This document shows positions 28,979-39,599 of a stretch of DNA of 64,000 nt, piece after piece; the first letter of the stretch is position 1, and every line of letters begins with the position of its first letter. A program made the translations under genes and the position numbers. The DNA is from Collimonas fungivorans Ter331 (lineage in GTDB: Bacteria; Pseudomonadota; Gammaproteobacteria; Burkholderiales; Burkholderiaceae_D), in NCBI RefSeq assembly GCF_000221045.1, contig NC_015856.1, positions 4,422,542-4,486,541 on the forward strand, in the 5' to 3' direction. The notes below the pieces were generated by a model, which saw nothing but the letters and a program-made list of their open reading frames with translations, was not told the origin of the DNA and did not search any database.

Positions 28979-30193
28979 GTGTTCTGGGAAAAGAAGCTTG
29001 AGAACTGGGTAAATGAAGTCCGCCACCGCGCCGCATTACCGTTGCGGCTGGAATTATGGAACGGCCAGAAGTTTGACTTTGGCAGCTATGCGACGCCTGA
29101 CGTTACGGTACGCGTACCGCATGCCTCCGCCCTCACCTACCTGCTGACGCCATCCCTCGCCAATCTCGGCGAGGCGTATGTCGAAGGCAAGATCGAAGTC
29201 GAAGGAAAAATCAGGGAAATCATCGCCGTCGGCAATGCATTGGCGGCCAATACGCTGAAAGCGGACGGGAAATTCTCCCGCATCACCCGCACCTTCCGCC
29301 ACAACAAGGAAAAGGACGCGGAAGCGATCCGCTACCACTACGACGTCTCCAACGATTTCTACAAGCTGTGGCTGGACCAGAACATGGTCTATTCCTGCGC
29401 CTATTTCGAGAACGGCGATGAAGACCTGGATACGGCGCAGCTGAAAAAAATCGATCACATCCTGACCAAGATCCAGGTCCAGCCGGGCCAGACCCTGCTC
29501 GACATCGGCTGCGGCTGGGGCGCCCTGGTATTGCGGGCGGCGCAGAAATTCGGCGCCAAATGCGTCGGCATCACGCTCTCGGAAAACCAGTATGCATTGG
29601 CCAAGGAAAGGGTAAAGCAGGCCGGCCTGGAAGACCGGGTAGAAATCCGCCTGCAAGACTACCGCGACATCACCGGCAGCTTCGACCGCATCACCAGCGT
29701 CGGCATGTTCGAGCATGTCGGCCTGAATAACCTGCCCATGTATTTCTCGCGCATCCGCAGCTTGCTGACGGACGACGGCATCGCCATGAACCACGGCATC
29801 ACCACCACCGACATCGACAATGGCGAATCGCCCTACGGCGGCGGCGAATTCATCGACAAGTACGTATTCCCGCACGGCGAGCTGCCGCATATCGGCATGG
29901 TGCTGAAGACCATGCAGGAAGGCGGCCTGGAAGTATTCGATGTGGAAAACCTGCGGCGCCACTATGCCAAGACCTGCGGCATCTGGGCGGACAACCTGGA
30001 AGCACGCGCCGATGAAGTCAGGAAAACCGTGGATGACCGGCGCTTCCGCATCTGGCGCGTGTACCTGGCCGGCAGTTCCTACGGCTTCGAACGCGACTGG
30101 GTGTCGCTGTACCAGGTGGTGTGCCGCAAGGCCGGCCGCAGCGCGAGCACGCTGCCTTGGTCGCGCGACTATATTTACCAGGCCGCGCAATAA
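28979..30193 (+). CDS. cfa: Cyclopropane-fatty-acyl-phospholipid synthase
   Basis: 404 residues. GTG start with the strong site GGAGGAG eight bases ahead. The N-terminal domain (about 1-110) is followed by an SAM methyltransferase fold: LLDIGCGWGALVLRAAQKFG as motif I, then GITLSENQYALAKERV and MFEHVGLNN. RYHYDVSNDFYKLWLDQNMV and YSCAYFENG are strong family markers. The enzyme adds a methylene bridge to unsaturated acyl chains of membrane lipids, which helps survival in acid and stationary phase. A 12-bp hairpin follows the stop. Confidence 0.96.
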   Translation: MFWEKKLENWVNEVRHRAALPLRLELWNGQKFDFGSYATPDVTVRVPHASALTYLLTPSLANLGEAYVEGKIEVEGKIREIIAVGNALAANTLKADGKFSRITRTFRHNKEKDAEAIRYHYDVSNDFYKLWLDQNMVYSCAYFENGDEDLDTAQLKKIDHILTKIQVQPGQTLLDIGCGWGALVLRAAQKFGAKCVGITLSENQYALAKERVKQAGLEDRVEIRLQDYRDITGSFDRITSVGMFEHVGLNNLPMYFSRIRSLLTDDGIAMNHGITTTDIDNGESPYGGGEFIDKYVFPHGELPHIGMVLKTMQEGGLEVFDVENLRRHYAKTCGIWADNLEARADEVRKTVDDRRFRIWRVYLAGSSYGFERDWVSLYQVVCRKAGRSASTLPWSRDYIYQAAQ

Positions 30194-30202
30194 TCAGCGC
30201 CT

Positions 30203-30230
30203 ATCCACTGTTCCGCCTGGAACAGTGGAT
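30203..30230. terminator. Hairpin between convergent cfa and msrA
   Basis: ATCCACTGTTCC pairs perfectly with GGAACAGTGGAT around a GCCT loop. There is no clear T-tract. It sits between two convergent stops and can serve as a shared 3' structure. Confidence 0.65.
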
Positions 30231-30236
30231 CATTGC

Positions 30237-30770
30237 TCAACTAGCGATAACCTTGTCGATAAAGATCTTGCGCAGCTTTGCCACTTTGGGCGCAACCACG
30301 AATGCGCAATAGCCTTGCAGAGGATGCTGGCGGAAATAATTCTGGTGGTAATCCTCGGCCTTGTAATAGGTCTCGGCAGGGCTTAACTCGGTGACGATGG
30401 GGGCATCCCAGACATTCGCCATTTCCGCCATCACTTTCTTGGCTTCGGTCTCCTGCTGCGGCGACTGGTAATAAATCGCGGAACGGTATTGCGTGCCGAC
30501 GTCGTTGCCCTGCCGGTTCAGGGTGGTCGGGTCGTGGATCGTAAAGAAGATTTCCAATAACTCGCGGAAGCTGATCTGGTCGGTGTCGAATGTCACCGCG
30601 ACTACTTCGGCATGGCCGGTCGTGCCTTCGCAGACCTGTTCATAGCTTGGGTTGGCTACCTGGCCGCCGGTATACCCCGATTCGACCTGCTGCACACCCT
30701 TTATTTCCTGGTAAACCGCCTCCAGGCACCAGAAGCATCCGCCCCCTAAAACTGCAACTTCCTTGGTCAT
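30237..30770 (-). CDS. msrA: Peptide-methionine (S)-S-oxide reductase
   Basis: 177 residues from MTKEVAVLGGGCFWC; in-frame starts up to 19 codons earlier exist. The catalytic Cys is in GGCFWCLEA. YTGGQVANPSYEQVCEGTTG, HAEVVAVTFD, FFTIHDPTTLNRQGNDVGTQ and YHQNYFRQHP are MsrA hallmarks. It repairs oxidised methionine in proteins using thioredoxin. The C-terminal resolving cysteine is probably the one in LQGYCAFVV. It is a single gene, convergent with cfa. Confidence 0.96.
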   Translation of the reverse strand: MTKEVAVLGGGCFWCLEAVYQEIKGVQQVESGYTGGQVANPSYEQVCEGTTGHAEVVAVTFDTDQISFRELLEIFFTIHDPTTLNRQGNDVGTQYRSAIYYQSPQQETEAKKVMAEMANVWDAPIVTELSPAETYYKAEDYHQNYFRQHPLQGYCAFVVAPKVAKLRKIFIDKVIAS

Positions 30771-30874
30771 GGCCGCTACTCCCTGGTTACTTTCCATTAA
30801 CACTTTCACTTTAACGCAATCTGCCATCGCTTGTCGACGTAGATATACAGAATCTCATATGCGATCCGCGCAGG

Positions 30875-30906
30875 CAAAAAAATGCCCTGGCTATGCAGGG
30901 CATTTA
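30875..30906 (-). terminator. Intrinsic terminator of ompW
   Basis: ATGCCCTG and CAGGGCAT pair; on the reverse strand the stem is followed by seven T. It lies about 35 bases after the ompW stop. Confidence 0.88.
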
Positions 30907-30938
30907 ATACAAACCTTATCCAGCGCTTGTCTGATGAT

Positions 30939-31655
30939 TTAGAACTTGTAGCCGACAGTCAGCACCGAAACCAAAGGATTCAGAGTGATTTTGGTAGTGG
31001 CGTGGGTGGTTGTTCCATCGCTGTGATGGGTGCTCAGGTCAGCCTTGGTGTCCAGCGGGACATACGACAGGGAGAAGTTGGCGGACCAGTTCTTGTCGAA
31101 ATTATAGGCAATACCGACGTTCGCGACTGGCACGAAAGAGCTGCTCAGGTCGGCGCTGGTTGAAGCACCGGCATCGCCGCCGGCAAGCAGTCCCGTCAGG
31201 CTGCTGGTCAGCTTGATATTCGAATACCAAACGTATGCAGCACCGGCGCCGACATAGGGACGGAACTGGCTGTTAGCGTCGCCGAAATAATATTTCGCCA
31301 GGATCGCAGGGCTCCATTGTGTTGCCGTACCGAGCTGGCCCAGGCCTTTGAGGGAACCCTCGCCGCTCAGCTTGAATTTCGGCGGGATGCCCAGATCCGC
31401 AGTGACAGCGATATTGTCGGTAAAGAAGTGGGTCATCTGCAGGATGGCGGTATCGGCGTTGGAAACATGCGCGCCGCTGTTTGGCACTGTGATGGTCCCG
31501 AGCTTCAGCGGCTCGCTGGACTGGTTCAGTCCGATGTGCGCCCAGCCGAGATTGACGACATTATCGCCAGCCTGCTGCGCCATGGCGGGAGCCGCGCATG
31601 CTGCCAGTACGGACAGCGCAGCCAGTTTCGGCAATACGTTGAATGGTTTTTTCAT
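30939..31655 (-). CDS. ompW: OmpW-family outer membrane protein
   Basis: 238 residues, with GGAGAAG before the ATG. A 26-residue signal peptide ends in APAMA. The mature part is the small eight-stranded barrel of the OmpW family: ADTAILQMTHFFTDNIAVTA, SPAILAKYYFGDANSQFRPY, VGAGAAYVWYSN and the C-terminal VLTVGYKF, whose final Phe is the outer-membrane insertion signal. OmpW proteins form a narrow hydrophobic channel and are tied to stress and osmotic responses. Its Ser/Thr-rich extracellular loop (about residues 150-175) is longer than in enteric OmpW. Confidence 0.93.
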   Translation of the reverse strand: MKKPFNVLPKLAALSVLAACAAPAMAQQAGDNVVNLGWAHIGLNQSSEPLKLGTITVPNSGAHVSNADTAILQMTHFFTDNIAVTADLGIPPKFKLSGEGSLKGLGQLGTATQWSPAILAKYYFGDANSQFRPYVGAGAAYVWYSNIKLTSSLTGLLAGGDAGASTSADLSSSFVPVANVGIAYNFDKNWSANFSLSYVPLDTKADLSTHHSDGTTTHATTKITLNPLVSVLTVGYKF

Positions 31656-31921
31656 ATGTCTTCTCCAAGTTACACTTCATTTTTAGTAGCGGGATTTTTG
31701 CCTGCAGCGAATACAGTACAAACCCATTTTTTTGGCGTTTTTCGGCTCTGGCCTAACCAGACAACGCTCTCTTATTCGACTGCATTTACCAGAATCGGCG
31801 TATCCGTGATTTCCGGATATCTTTGCTTTTGCCCTCGAAAAGAACGCGCGTGCTATTCTTTTTTTTACACTATGCCAGCTTTAGAATCATTTGACTATAG
31901 TTGTAGCTTTTTTACCTCAAA

Positions 31922-32956
31922 TTATTTTTTGAAACCCGCCAGGACGGCAGAGGAATCGTGCGCGGCACGGCGTAAACGGTCGTTGACACCCTGCCAGGCC
32001 AGGCCGGACGGCGGTGCTTCAACCACTATCAGGTCGGCCGCTGCATGATCCATATTGCGCAGCGCCGCATAAAGATCGTGGGCATAGGCCTGGGCCTCGG
32101 CGGTCATCGGAAATTGTGCCGCCAAGGGTGGCATGCCAGCAGCTGGCGCAGAATAACTGATCAGCGCCAGGTTCTGCCCGGCCTGGTGCATTTGCTGCAG
32201 GATACCGGCCAGCTGCGCCGAAGGCACCAGCAGCACCGGGGTGCGCGGCGCATAGTGCGACTCCAGCGTGCCTGAAGCGCGCGGAGCGGCGGCGTCGGCG
32301 GCTTGCACCGCGACACCCAGCACTGCGCCGATTTGTGCGGCGCTGATATGGCCGGGCCGCAGCAGCACCGGTCCATGCGCAGCGATGCGGGATAAATCGA
32401 TGATGGTCGACTCGATGCCGACTTCGCTCTGGCCGCCGTCCAGGATGCAGGCGATCGGACTGTCGCCTTCGGTATCGAATTCGTCGCGCACGTGCTGCGC
32501 CGTGGTCGGACTGACATGGCCGAACTTGTTGGCCGAAGGACCGGCGATGCCGCCCTTGCCACCCTTGAACTCGCGCAGCAAGGCCTGCGCCACCGGATGC
32601 GACGGGCAACGCAAGCCGACCGAGCTTTGACCGCCCGACACCTGGTCCGGGATATGGGCGGCGCGCGGCAAGATCAGCGTCAGCGGTCCCGGCCAGAAAG
32701 CAGCAATCAGCGCTTGCGCCTGCGGCGGCACCGACTCTACCCAGTAAGCGATGTCCGCTTCCGGCGCGACATGGACGATCACCGGATGGTTGGACGGGCG
32801 TCCTTTGGCGGCGTAGATGCTGGCCACCGCCGCCGCGTTCTCGGCATCGGCGCCCAGTCCGTACACCGTTTCGGTAGGAAATGCGACCAGCGCGCCGGCT
32901 TCCAGCTTGCGCGCTGCCAGCCGGATTGCCTGCAGATCGATGACCGGCGATTCCAT
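31922..32956 (-). CDS. sua5: Threonylcarbamoyl-AMP synthase, long Sua5 form
   Basis: 344 residues. Residues about 1-205 are the YrdC/TsaC domain (GALVAFPTETVYGLGADAEN, YAAKGRPSNHPVIVHV, GLRCPSHPVAQALLREF, GPSANKFGHVSPTTAQHV). A linker leads to the C-terminal Sua5 domain (RASGTLESHYAPRTPVLLVP). It makes threonylcarbamoyl-AMP from threonine, bicarbonate and ATP for the t6A modification of tRNA. Its ATG touches the purK stop with no gap, so it is the last gene of the purC-purE-purK operon. TcdA, which acts later on the same base, is encoded about 4.4 kb away. Confidence 0.95.
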   Translation of the reverse strand: MESPVIDLQAIRLAARKLEAGALVAFPTETVYGLGADAENAAAVASIYAAKGRPSNHPVIVHVAPEADIAYWVESVPPQAQALIAAFWPGPLTLILPRAAHIPDQVSGGQSSVGLRCPSHPVAQALLREFKGGKGGIAGPSANKFGHVSPTTAQHVRDEFDTEGDSPIACILDGGQSEVGIESTIIDLSRIAAHGPVLLRPGHISAAQIGAVLGVAVQAADAAAPRASGTLESHYAPRTPVLLVPSAQLAGILQQMHQAGQNLALISYSAPAAGMPPLAAQFPMTAEAQAYAHDLYAALRNMDHAAADLIVVEAPPSGLAWQGVNDRLRRAAHDSSAVLAGFKK

Positions 32957-34186
32957 TTATGGAGCGATGCCGAGGATAGCGCAAGCCTGCGCCAGTTGTT
33001 GCTGTGCTTCCGCCATGGTCGCGGCGATAAAGGTGATATGCCCCATCTTGCGCGCGCGGCGCGGCTGCGCCTTGCCGTACAAATGCAAATGCGCCGCCGG
33101 CAAGGCCAGGATCTTGTCCCATGCCGGTTCGCGCGCTTGCTGGCTGTCATCCCCCTCGAACCAGACGTCACCCAGGATATTCAGCATCACCGCCGGCGAA
33201 TGCTGGCGAGTGTCGCCCAGAGGCATGCGCGCCATGGCGCGGACTTGCTGCGCGAACTGGCTGGTGACGCAGGCATCCATGGTGTAGTGGCCGCTGTTGT
33301 GCGGACGCGGCGCCATTTCGTTGACCACCAGCGAACCGTCCTGCAAGACAAAAAACTCGATGCACAGCACGCCGACATAATTCAGCTGGCCGATGATGGC
33401 CAGCGCCGCACGCTGGGCGCGCTCGGCGGTTTCACCGCAGACGTTCGGGCCGGGCACCGTGGTGGTAAACAGGATGCCGTCGCGATGCACGTTTTCGGCA
33501 ATCGGATATACCGCGGCCTTGCCGTCGACGCCGCGCACCACCAGCACAGAAACCTCATAGGCCAGCGGCAGCATCTTTTCCAGCACGCAGGCAACGCCGT
33601 TCATGCCGGCAAACGCCTGGCGCACTTCGTCCAGGCTGCGCACCCGCGCCTGTCCCTTGCCGTCGTAACCGAGCCGCACCGTTTTCAGGATGCCGGGCAA
33701 CAAGTCGACCGGGATAGCCTCGATATCCGCTGCCGATTCAATCAGGTGATGCGGCGCCGGCAGTACCGTGGAGGTTTTGGCGCATTCGGTAAAGAAGCGC
33801 TTTTCCACCATGCGGTCTTGGGCTACCGAGACCGAGGCGGCGGCAGGCGCGACAAAACTGCTGCGCGCCAGGATCGCCAGGCTATCGGCGGCGACGTTTT
33901 CAAACTCGGTGGTCACCGCCGCGCACAAGCTGGCCATCTCGGTCAAGGCGACTTCATCGCTGTAGTCGGCCAGGAAATGACGATCGGCGACATGGCCGGT
34001 CGGGCAATCCTGCTCCGGTTCCAGCACCGCCACCTTGTAACCCATGGCTTGCGCTTCGTGGGTAAACATGCGGCCCAGCTGGCCGCCGCCCATCACGCCC
34101 AGCCAGGTGGCCGGGGTGGTAGTGGGCGGGGTGGCGTGGACCATTGGTTCTGTCGAATCTTGCGCTTTTTCTTCCATACCACTCAT
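32957..34186 (-). CDS. purK: 5-(carboxyamino)imidazole ribonucleotide synthase
   Basis: 409 residues. The start ATG overlaps the purE TGA (ATGA), which supports MSGMEEKA over later Met codons. After a 25-residue variable start comes the ATP-grasp enzyme: [76 protein letters not shown]. It carboxylates AIR with ATP and bicarbonate in purine synthesis, handing N5-CAIR to PurE. Confidence 0.96.
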   Translation of the reverse strand: MSGMEEKAQDSTEPMVHATPPTTTPATWLGVMGGGQLGRMFTHEAQAMGYKVAVLEPEQDCPTGHVADRHFLADYSDEVALTEMASLCAAVTTEFENVAADSLAILARSSFVAPAAASVSVAQDRMVEKRFFTECAKTSTVLPAPHHLIESAADIEAIPVDLLPGILKTVRLGYDGKGQARVRSLDEVRQAFAGMNGVACVLEKMLPLAYEVSVLVVRGVDGKAAVYPIAENVHRDGILFTTTVPGPNVCGETAERAQRAALAIIGQLNYVGVLCIEFFVLQDGSLVVNEMAPRPHNSGHYTMDACVTSQFAQQVRAMARMPLGDTRQHSPAVMLNILGDVWFEGDDSQQAREPAWDKILALPAAHLHLYGKAQPRRARKMGHITFIAATMAEAQQQLAQACAILGIAP

Positions 34187-34698
34187 ACCGGAGGCAACTT
34201 CATATCAAGGGCAATTTGCGTCTGTTTGGCGCGGAACGCCAGCAGTTTGGCGGCCAGCGCATTGTCGGTAGTGGCCAGCATGGCGATCGCCGACAAAGCG
34301 GCGTTGGCCGCGCCGGCTTCGCCGATGGCGTAAGTCGCAACCGGAATGCCCTTCGGCATCTGCACGATGGACAGCAAGGAATCCTCGCCGCGCAGGTATT
34401 TGGACGGCACCGGCACGCCCAGCACCGGCACGATGGTCTTGGCGGCAATCATGCCTGGCAGGTGGGCAGCGCCGCCGGCGCCGGCGATGATGGCGCACAA
34501 GCCGCGCTCGCGTGCAGATTCGGCATAGGCGAACATCTGGTCCGGCATGCGGTGCGCCGAGATCACTTGCGCCTCATGCGCGACGCCGAACTCGGTCAGG
34601 ATGGCGACGGCATGCTGCATCACCTCCCAATCCGAGGACGATCCCATGACGATGCCGATGATCGGCTTGCCGGCAGGCTGGCTATCCTTGCTCATCAT
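34183..34698 (-). CDS. purE: N5-carboxyaminoimidazole ribonucleotide mutase
   Basis: 171 residues from the first ATG, which shares a base with the purC stop (TGATG); a second ATG is adjacent, and AAGGAT lies just upstream. Motifs: [58 protein letters not shown] and [20 protein letters not shown]. This is the class I mutase that works with PurK. Genes are in the order purC-purE-purK. Confidence 0.97.
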   Translation of the reverse strand: MMSKDSQPAGKPIIGIVMGSSSDWEVMQHAVAILTEFGVAHEAQVISAHRMPDQMFAYAESARERGLCAIIAGAGGAAHLPGMIAAKTIVPVLGVPVPSKYLRGEDSLLSIVQMPKGIPVATYAIGEAGAANAALSAIAMLATTDNALAAKLLAFRAKQTQIALDMKLPPV

Positions 34699-35594
34699 CA
34701 ATCCTTCAGTGTTTCGCCGGTCAGGCTGAACAGCGCTTCGCGATATTTGGCGCCGGTTTTTTCGATGACTTCCTGCGGCAAGGTCGGCGCCGGCGCGGTC
34801 TTGTTCCAGCTGGTGACGGTTTCCAGGTAGTCGCGCACGAACTGCTTGTCGAACGACGGCGGCGAAATGCCGACCTGGTAGCTGGACGCCGGCCAGAAAC
34901 GCGACGAATCGGCGGTCAGCACTTCATCCATCAGGTGCAAGACGCCGTCCTGGTCGAGGCCGAATTCGAATTTGGTGTCGGCGATGATGATGCCGCGCGT
35001 AGCTGCATAGTCGGCTGCGGTCTTGTACAGTTCGATACTGATGCTGCGGATCTTTTCCGCCAGTTCCTTGCCGATGCGCGCTTCCATGTCGGCAAAACTG
35101 ATGTTCTCGTCATGCTCGCCCATTTCGGCCTTGGCCGCCGGCGTGAAAATCGGCTCAGCCAGCTTGGCTGCCTGCTGCAAACCCGCCGGCAGGCTGATGC
35201 CGCAGATGGCGCCGGTTGCCTGGTAATCTTTCCAGCCCGAACCGATGATATAACCACGCACTACCGCCTCGACCATGATCGGCTGCAAGCGTTTCGCCAC
35301 CACCGCACGGCCCCGCACCTGCTCGACCTCGTCGCCCGCCACCACCGATTCCGGCGTTATCCCGGTCAGATGGTTGGGGACAATCGCCGCCAGCTTGTCG
35401 AACCAGAAGTCGGACATGCGGTTCAAGACCTTGCCCTTGCCGGGTATCGGCTGGTTCATGATGACGTCGAAAGCCGACAGCCGGTCCGAGGTCACGATCA
35501 GGATCTTGTCCTCGCCGACTGCATAGTTTTCGCGCACCTTGCCGCGACCCAGCAACGGCAGGGAAGTAATGGTGGATTGGTAGAGGCTAGTCAT
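34698..35594 (-). CDS. purC: SAICAR synthetase
   Basis: 298 residues, the longer yeast-like form common in betaproteobacteria. Motifs: [60 protein letters not shown] and [17 protein letters not shown]. It joins CAIR with aspartate using ATP. It is first of the purine trio, about 110 bases after the fba stop, and the stop overlaps the purE start. Confidence 0.97.
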   Translation of the reverse strand: MTSLYQSTITSLPLLGRGKVRENYAVGEDKILIVTSDRLSAFDVIMNQPIPGKGKVLNRMSDFWFDKLAAIVPNHLTGITPESVVAGDEVEQVRGRAVVAKRLQPIMVEAVVRGYIIGSGWKDYQATGAICGISLPAGLQQAAKLAEPIFTPAAKAEMGEHDENISFADMEARIGKELAEKIRSISIELYKTAADYAATRGIIIADTKFEFGLDQDGVLHLMDEVLTADSSRFWPASSYQVGISPPSFDKQFVRDYLETVTSWNKTAPAPTLPQEVIEKTGAKYREALFSLTGETLKD

Positions 35595-35703
35595 GGTTAT
35601 TCCATAAGTCAGAAAACCAGCCGCCGGACGGCTAAAGCGCCATCCCGCAAGCTGGTAAGTTATTGCGCCCGGCAGTACCGGACGCGATTACAACATCTAT
35701 CTG

Positions 35704-36768
35704 TTACTGGACGATCTGCGCCAGTTCGCCCTTCTTGTATTTCTCTGCAATCTTTTCCAGCGAAACCGGCTTGATCTTGGCGGCCTGGCCTTCGCAGCCG
35801 AACGCCAGGAAACGGGCTTTCACCACAGCCTTGGCGGCTTCGCGCGCCGGCTTGAGGTAATCGCGCGGATCGAACTTGCTTGGATTCTCGATCAGATAAC
35901 GGCGGATCGCGCCGGTCATCGCCAGCCGGATGTCGGTATCGATATTGATCTTGCGCACGCCGTGGCGTATCCCTTCCTGGATTTCTTCCACCGGCACGCC
36001 GTAGGTTTCTTTCATGTCGCCGCCGAATTCGCGGATTTCCGCCAGCAGTTCCTGCGGCACCGAGGAGGAGCCGTGCATCACCAGGTGGGTGTTAGGAATG
36101 CGGGTATGGATTTCCTTGATGCGCTCGATCGCCAGGATGTCGCCGGTCGGCTTGCGCGAGAACTTGTAAGCGCCGTGCGAAGTGCCGATCGCAATCGCCA
36201 GCGCATCGCACTGGGTCTGCTTGACGAAGTCGGCTGCCTGCGAGACGTCGGTCAGCAGCTGCTCGCGGGTCATCTTGCCGTCGGCGCCGTGGCCGTCTTC
36301 CTTGTCGCCCATCATGGTTTCCAGAGAACCGAGCACGCCCAGTTCCGCTTCCACGGTGACGCCGATCGCGTGCGAGAACTCGACCACCTTGCGCGATACT
36401 TCGACGTTGTATTCGTAGCTGGCGACCGATTTGCCGTCTTCCATCAGCGAGCCGTCCATCATCACCGAAGTGAAGCCGGACTTGATCGCCGCCATGCAGA
36501 CCGCTGGCGACTGCCCGTGGTCCTGGTGCATCACCACGGGAATGTGCGGGAAAGCTTCGACCGCCGCTTCGATCAGGTGGCGCAAGAACGCCTCGCCGGC
36601 ATATTTGCGGGCGCCGGCCGAAGCCTGCATGATGACCGGCGCGCCGGCTTCATCGGCGGCCTGCATGATGGCAGTGACTTGTTCCAGGTTGTTGACGTTG
36701 AAAGCAGGCAGGCCATAGCTGTTTTCAGCTGCGTGGTCCAGCAATTGACGCATGGATACTAGAGGCAT
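35704..36768 (-). CDS. fba: Fructose-bisphosphate aldolase, class II
   Basis: 354 residues with GGAG six bases ahead of ATG. Zinc and substrate motifs are visible: [20 protein letters not shown] (zinc His), [56 protein letters not shown] and [20 protein letters not shown]. The 'long' class IIB-like form is typical of betaproteobacteria. It interconverts fructose-1,6-bisphosphate with triose phosphates. It is downstream of pyk and upstream of the purine genes. Confidence 0.97.
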   Translation of the reverse strand: MPLVSMRQLLDHAAENSYGLPAFNVNNLEQVTAIMQAADEAGAPVIMQASAGARKYAGEAFLRHLIEAAVEAFPHIPVVMHQDHGQSPAVCMAAIKSGFTSVMMDGSLMEDGKSVASYEYNVEVSRKVVEFSHAIGVTVEAELGVLGSLETMMGDKEDGHGADGKMTREQLLTDVSQAADFVKQTQCDALAIAIGTSHGAYKFSRKPTGDILAIERIKEIHTRIPNTHLVMHGSSSVPQELLAEIREFGGDMKETYGVPVEEIQEGIRHGVRKINIDTDIRLAMTGAIRRYLIENPSKFDPRDYLKPAREAAKAVVKARFLAFGCEGQAAKIKPVSLEKIAEKYKKGELAQIVQ

Positions 36769-36883
36769 GATGTACTCCGATAATAAAAACCTGTAATGGA
36801 ACAGCGTTCAGGCCGCGCGCCATGCACAATGCCACAATGCATTACGCACTGCGGCGCAGCGTGCCGATTCTGCTCCAACGAAT

Positions 36884-38317
36884 TCAATACTCGCCAATCT
36901 TCATGATCTTCAGCGCATTGGTGCCGCCGATCTGTCCCATCGGCTCGCCCCATGTGACAACCACCAGGTCGCCAAGTTGCACTACGCCATTAGCCAGCAG
37001 CAAATTCTGCGCAGCCTTCAACACCTCTTCGCGGTCGATCGACTTGGCCAGCTCGAAGGTTTGCACATTGCGGTACAAGGCAGCCTTGCGCTGGGTGGCG
37101 ATGCTCGGGGTGATGGCGCAGATGGGGATATCGATATTGTGCCGGCTCATCCACAGCGGCGTCGAGCCGGATTCGGTCAGCGCCGCAATCGCCTTGACCC
37201 GCAGGTGATGGGCGGTAAACAGGGCGCCGTAGGCGATCGACTGGTCGACGCGGGTGAACTGGACATTCAGGAAATCGGCGTCGAGCTTGCAGTCTTCCGA
37301 TTTTTCGGCTTCCAGGCAGATCGCCGACATCGCTTCCACCGTCTCTACCGGATATTTGCCGGAGGCAGTTTCGGCGGAAGTCATCACGGCGTCGGTGCCA
37401 TCCAGCACGGCGTTGGCGACGTCGGACACTTCGGCCCGGGTCGGCACCGCATTGACGATCATCGATTCCATCATCTGGGTCGCGGTGATGGTCAGCTTGT
37501 TGGAAATGCGCGCCATCTTGATCATGCGCTTCTGCAGCGCCGGCACGGCGGCGTTGCCGACTTCCACCGCCAGGTCGCCGCGCGCCACCATGATGCCGTC
37601 GGAGGCATCGAGAATTTCCTGCAATACCGGGATCGCTTCGGCGCGTTCGATCTTGGCGATCATCATCGGCTTGTGGTCGTAGGCTTCGCCGGCCACATTG
37701 GCCAGCTGGCGCGCCATTTCCATGTCGGTGGCGTTCTTCGGAAACGACACGGCCACATAATCGGCCTGGAAACTCATGGCGGTCTTGATGTCTTCCATGT
37801 CCTTGGCGGTCAGCGCCGGCGCCGTCAAACCGCCGCCCTGGCGGTTGATGCCCTTGTTATTGGACAGTTCGCCGCCGATCTTGACGATGGTGTGGATCTC
37901 ATTGCCGAGGATTCTTTCAACGACCAACACGATCAAGCCATCGTTGAGCAACAATACGTCAGCCGGTTTCAGGTCACGCGGCAACGCCTTGTAATCGAGG
38001 CCGACGCGTTCCTGGTTGCCCATGCCGCAATCGGCGTCGAGAATGAATTTTTCGCCATTCTTCAACTCGATCTTGCCTTGCTCGAACTTGCCGACCCGGA
38101 TCTTCGGCCCCTGCAGGTCGGCCATGATGGCCACCTGCTTGCCGCAGGCTGCCGCTATTTCCCGCACCAGCTTGGCGCGGTCGATATGGTCCTGCGCCTT
38201 GCCATGCGAAAAATTCAGGCGCACCACATCGACCCCGGCGACGAACATCCGCGCCAGTGTGTCAGCATCGCTCGATGCAGGTCCGATAGTGGCGACGATC
38301 TTGGTAGCTCTTTGCAT
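36884..38317 (-). CDS. pyk: Pyruvate kinase
   Basis: 477 residues from the ATG at MQRATKIV, with AAAGG seven bases upstream; a TTG two codons earlier is less likely. Motifs: TKIVATIGPASSD, VVRLNFSHGKAQDH, MADLQGPKIRVGKFE, the active-site block MIAKIERAEAIPVLQEILDA with VARGDLAVEVG, and MMESMIVNAVPTRAEVSDVA. It makes pyruvate and ATP from phosphoenolpyruvate. Lies between pgk and fba, so three glycolytic genes are clustered. Confidence 0.97.
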   Translation of the reverse strand: MQRATKIVATIGPASSDADTLARMFVAGVDVVRLNFSHGKAQDHIDRAKLVREIAAACGKQVAIMADLQGPKIRVGKFEQGKIELKNGEKFILDADCGMGNQERVGLDYKALPRDLKPADVLLLNDGLIVLVVERILGNEIHTIVKIGGELSNNKGINRQGGGLTAPALTAKDMEDIKTAMSFQADYVAVSFPKNATDMEMARQLANVAGEAYDHKPMMIAKIERAEAIPVLQEILDASDGIMVARGDLAVEVGNAAVPALQKRMIKMARISNKLTITATQMMESMIVNAVPTRAEVSDVANAVLDGTDAVMTSAETASGKYPVETVEAMSAICLEAEKSEDCKLDADFLNVQFTRVDQSIAYGALFTAHHLRVKAIAALTESGSTPLWMSRHNIDIPICAITPSIATQRKAALYRNVQTFELAKSIDREEVLKAAQNLLLANGVVQLGDLVVVTWGEPMGQIGGTNALKIMKIGEY

Positions 38318-38351
38318 GGACAACCTTTCAGTACTTCATGAACAAACCGCT

Positions 38352-38379
38352 GGACAGTTGGTTGTGCAACCAGCTGTCC
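38352..38379 (-). promoter_or_regulatory. Hairpin in the pgk-pyk spacer
   Basis: GGACAG-T-TGGTTG pairs with CAACCA-G-CTGTCC, a near-perfect 13-bp stem with one G-T pair. It lies about 35 bases before the pyk ATG and has no T-tract. It may tune read-through from pgk or protect the processed pyk message. Confidence 0.5.
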
Positions 38380-38405
38380 GATTCCCGGGTAAAACCGGGT
38401 CAAAC

Positions 38406-39599
38406 TTAGCCGGTGGCGCGCTGCAACAGGATCTCGACCGCCGGCAAGGTCTTGCCTTCCAGGAATTCCAGGAAAGCGCCGCCGCCGGTGGAGATGTAGC
38501 CGATCTTGTCGGTAATCTTGTACTTGGCGATCGCGGCCAGCGTATCGCCGCCGCCGGCAATCGAGAAGGCCTTGGAGTTGGCGATGGCCAGCGCCAGGGT
38601 CTTGGTGCCTTCGCCGAACTGGTCGAACTCGAACACGCCGACCGGGCCGTTCCAGACCACGGTGCCGGCCTGGGCGATTTGCGCCGCCAGCGTCGCCGCG
38701 GTTTTCGGACCGATGTCCAGGATCAGGTCGTCGTCAGCCACATCGGCCACATCCTTGACCTGTGCTGTCGCCGTCGGCGAAAACTCCTTGGCGCACACCA
38801 CGTCGACCGGAATCGGCACCGAGGCGCCGCGCTTGGCCATCATGTCGATAATGGCTTTGGCTTCCTCGACCAGGTCCGGTTCCGCCAGCGATTTGCCGAT
38901 TTTCAGGCCGCTTGCCAGCAAAAAGGTATTGGCGATGCCGCCGCCGACGATCAGGTTGTCGACCTTGTCGGCCAGCGCTTTTAATATGGTCAGCTTGCTC
39001 GACACCTTGGAGCCGGCAACGATCGCCACCAGCGGCCGTGCCGGCTGGTTCAGGGCCTTGCCCAGGGCGTCCAGTTCGGCGGCCAGCAAAGGGCCGGCGC
39101 AGGCAATCGGCGCAAACTTGGCGATGCCGTGCGTGGTGGCCTCGGCCCGATGGGCGGTGCCGAACGCGTCGTTGACATAAATATCGCAGAGCTTGGCGAT
39201 CTTTTGCGCCAGCTCGTCGCTATTCTTTTTCTCGCCCTTGTTGACCCGGCAATTTTCCAGCAGCACCACCTGGCCCGGCGCCACTTCCACGCCGTCGACC
39301 CAGTTCTGGCGCAATTCAACCGGCTGGCCCAGCAGTTCCGCCAGGCGCTTGGCGATAGGCGCCAGCGAATCTTCCGGCTTGAATTCGCCTTCGGTCGGCC
39401 GTCCCAGATGCGACGTCACCATCACCGCGGCGCCTGCATCCAGCGCCTGGCGAATCGCCGGCACCGAAGCGCGCACGCGCGTATCTTCAGTAATATTGCC
39501 TGCCGCGTCTTGCGGCACATTGAGGTCAGCACGGATAAACACGCGCTTGCCTTGCAGCTGGTGTTGCGCGATCAGGTCGCTAAGTCGATTGAATTTCAT
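38406..39599 (-). CDS. pgk: Phosphoglycerate kinase
   Basis: 397 residues, standard length. Motifs: [89 protein letters not shown] and the nucleotide loop [19 protein letters not shown] with [12 protein letters not shown]. It transfers phosphate from 1,3-bisphosphoglycerate to ADP. It is the first gene of the pgk-pyk-fba group and is divergent from ilvE. Confidence 0.97.
   Translation of the reverse strand: MKFNRLSDLIAQHQLQGKRVFIRADLNVPQDAAGNITEDTRVRASVPAIRQALDAGAAVMVTSHLGRPTEGEFKPEDSLAPIAKRLAELLGQPVELRQNWVDGVEVAPGQVVLLENCRVNKGEKKNSDELAQKIAKLCDIYVNDAFGTAHRAEATTHGIAKFAPIACAGPLLAAELDALGKALNQPARPLVAIVAGSKVSSKLTILKALADKVDNLIVGGGIANTFLLASGLKIGKSLAEPDLVEEAKAIIDMMAKRGASVPIPVDVVCAKEFSPTATAQVKDVADVADDDLILDIGPKTAATLAAQIAQAGTVVWNGPVGVFEFDQFGEGTKTLALAIANSKAFSIAGGGDTLAAIAKYKITDKIGYISTGGGAFLEFLEGKTLPAVEILLQRATG

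Noticed and set aside
32492..34333. 613-codon forward frame opposite purK, sua5 and purE
   Set aside because: The composition (His/Arg/Gln-rich) is typical of antisense GC-rich frames, and three well-known enzymes occupy the other strand.
36977..38341. 454-codon forward frame opposite pyruvate kinase
   Set aside because: It lies fully antisense to a clear pyk gene and has no recognisable domain.
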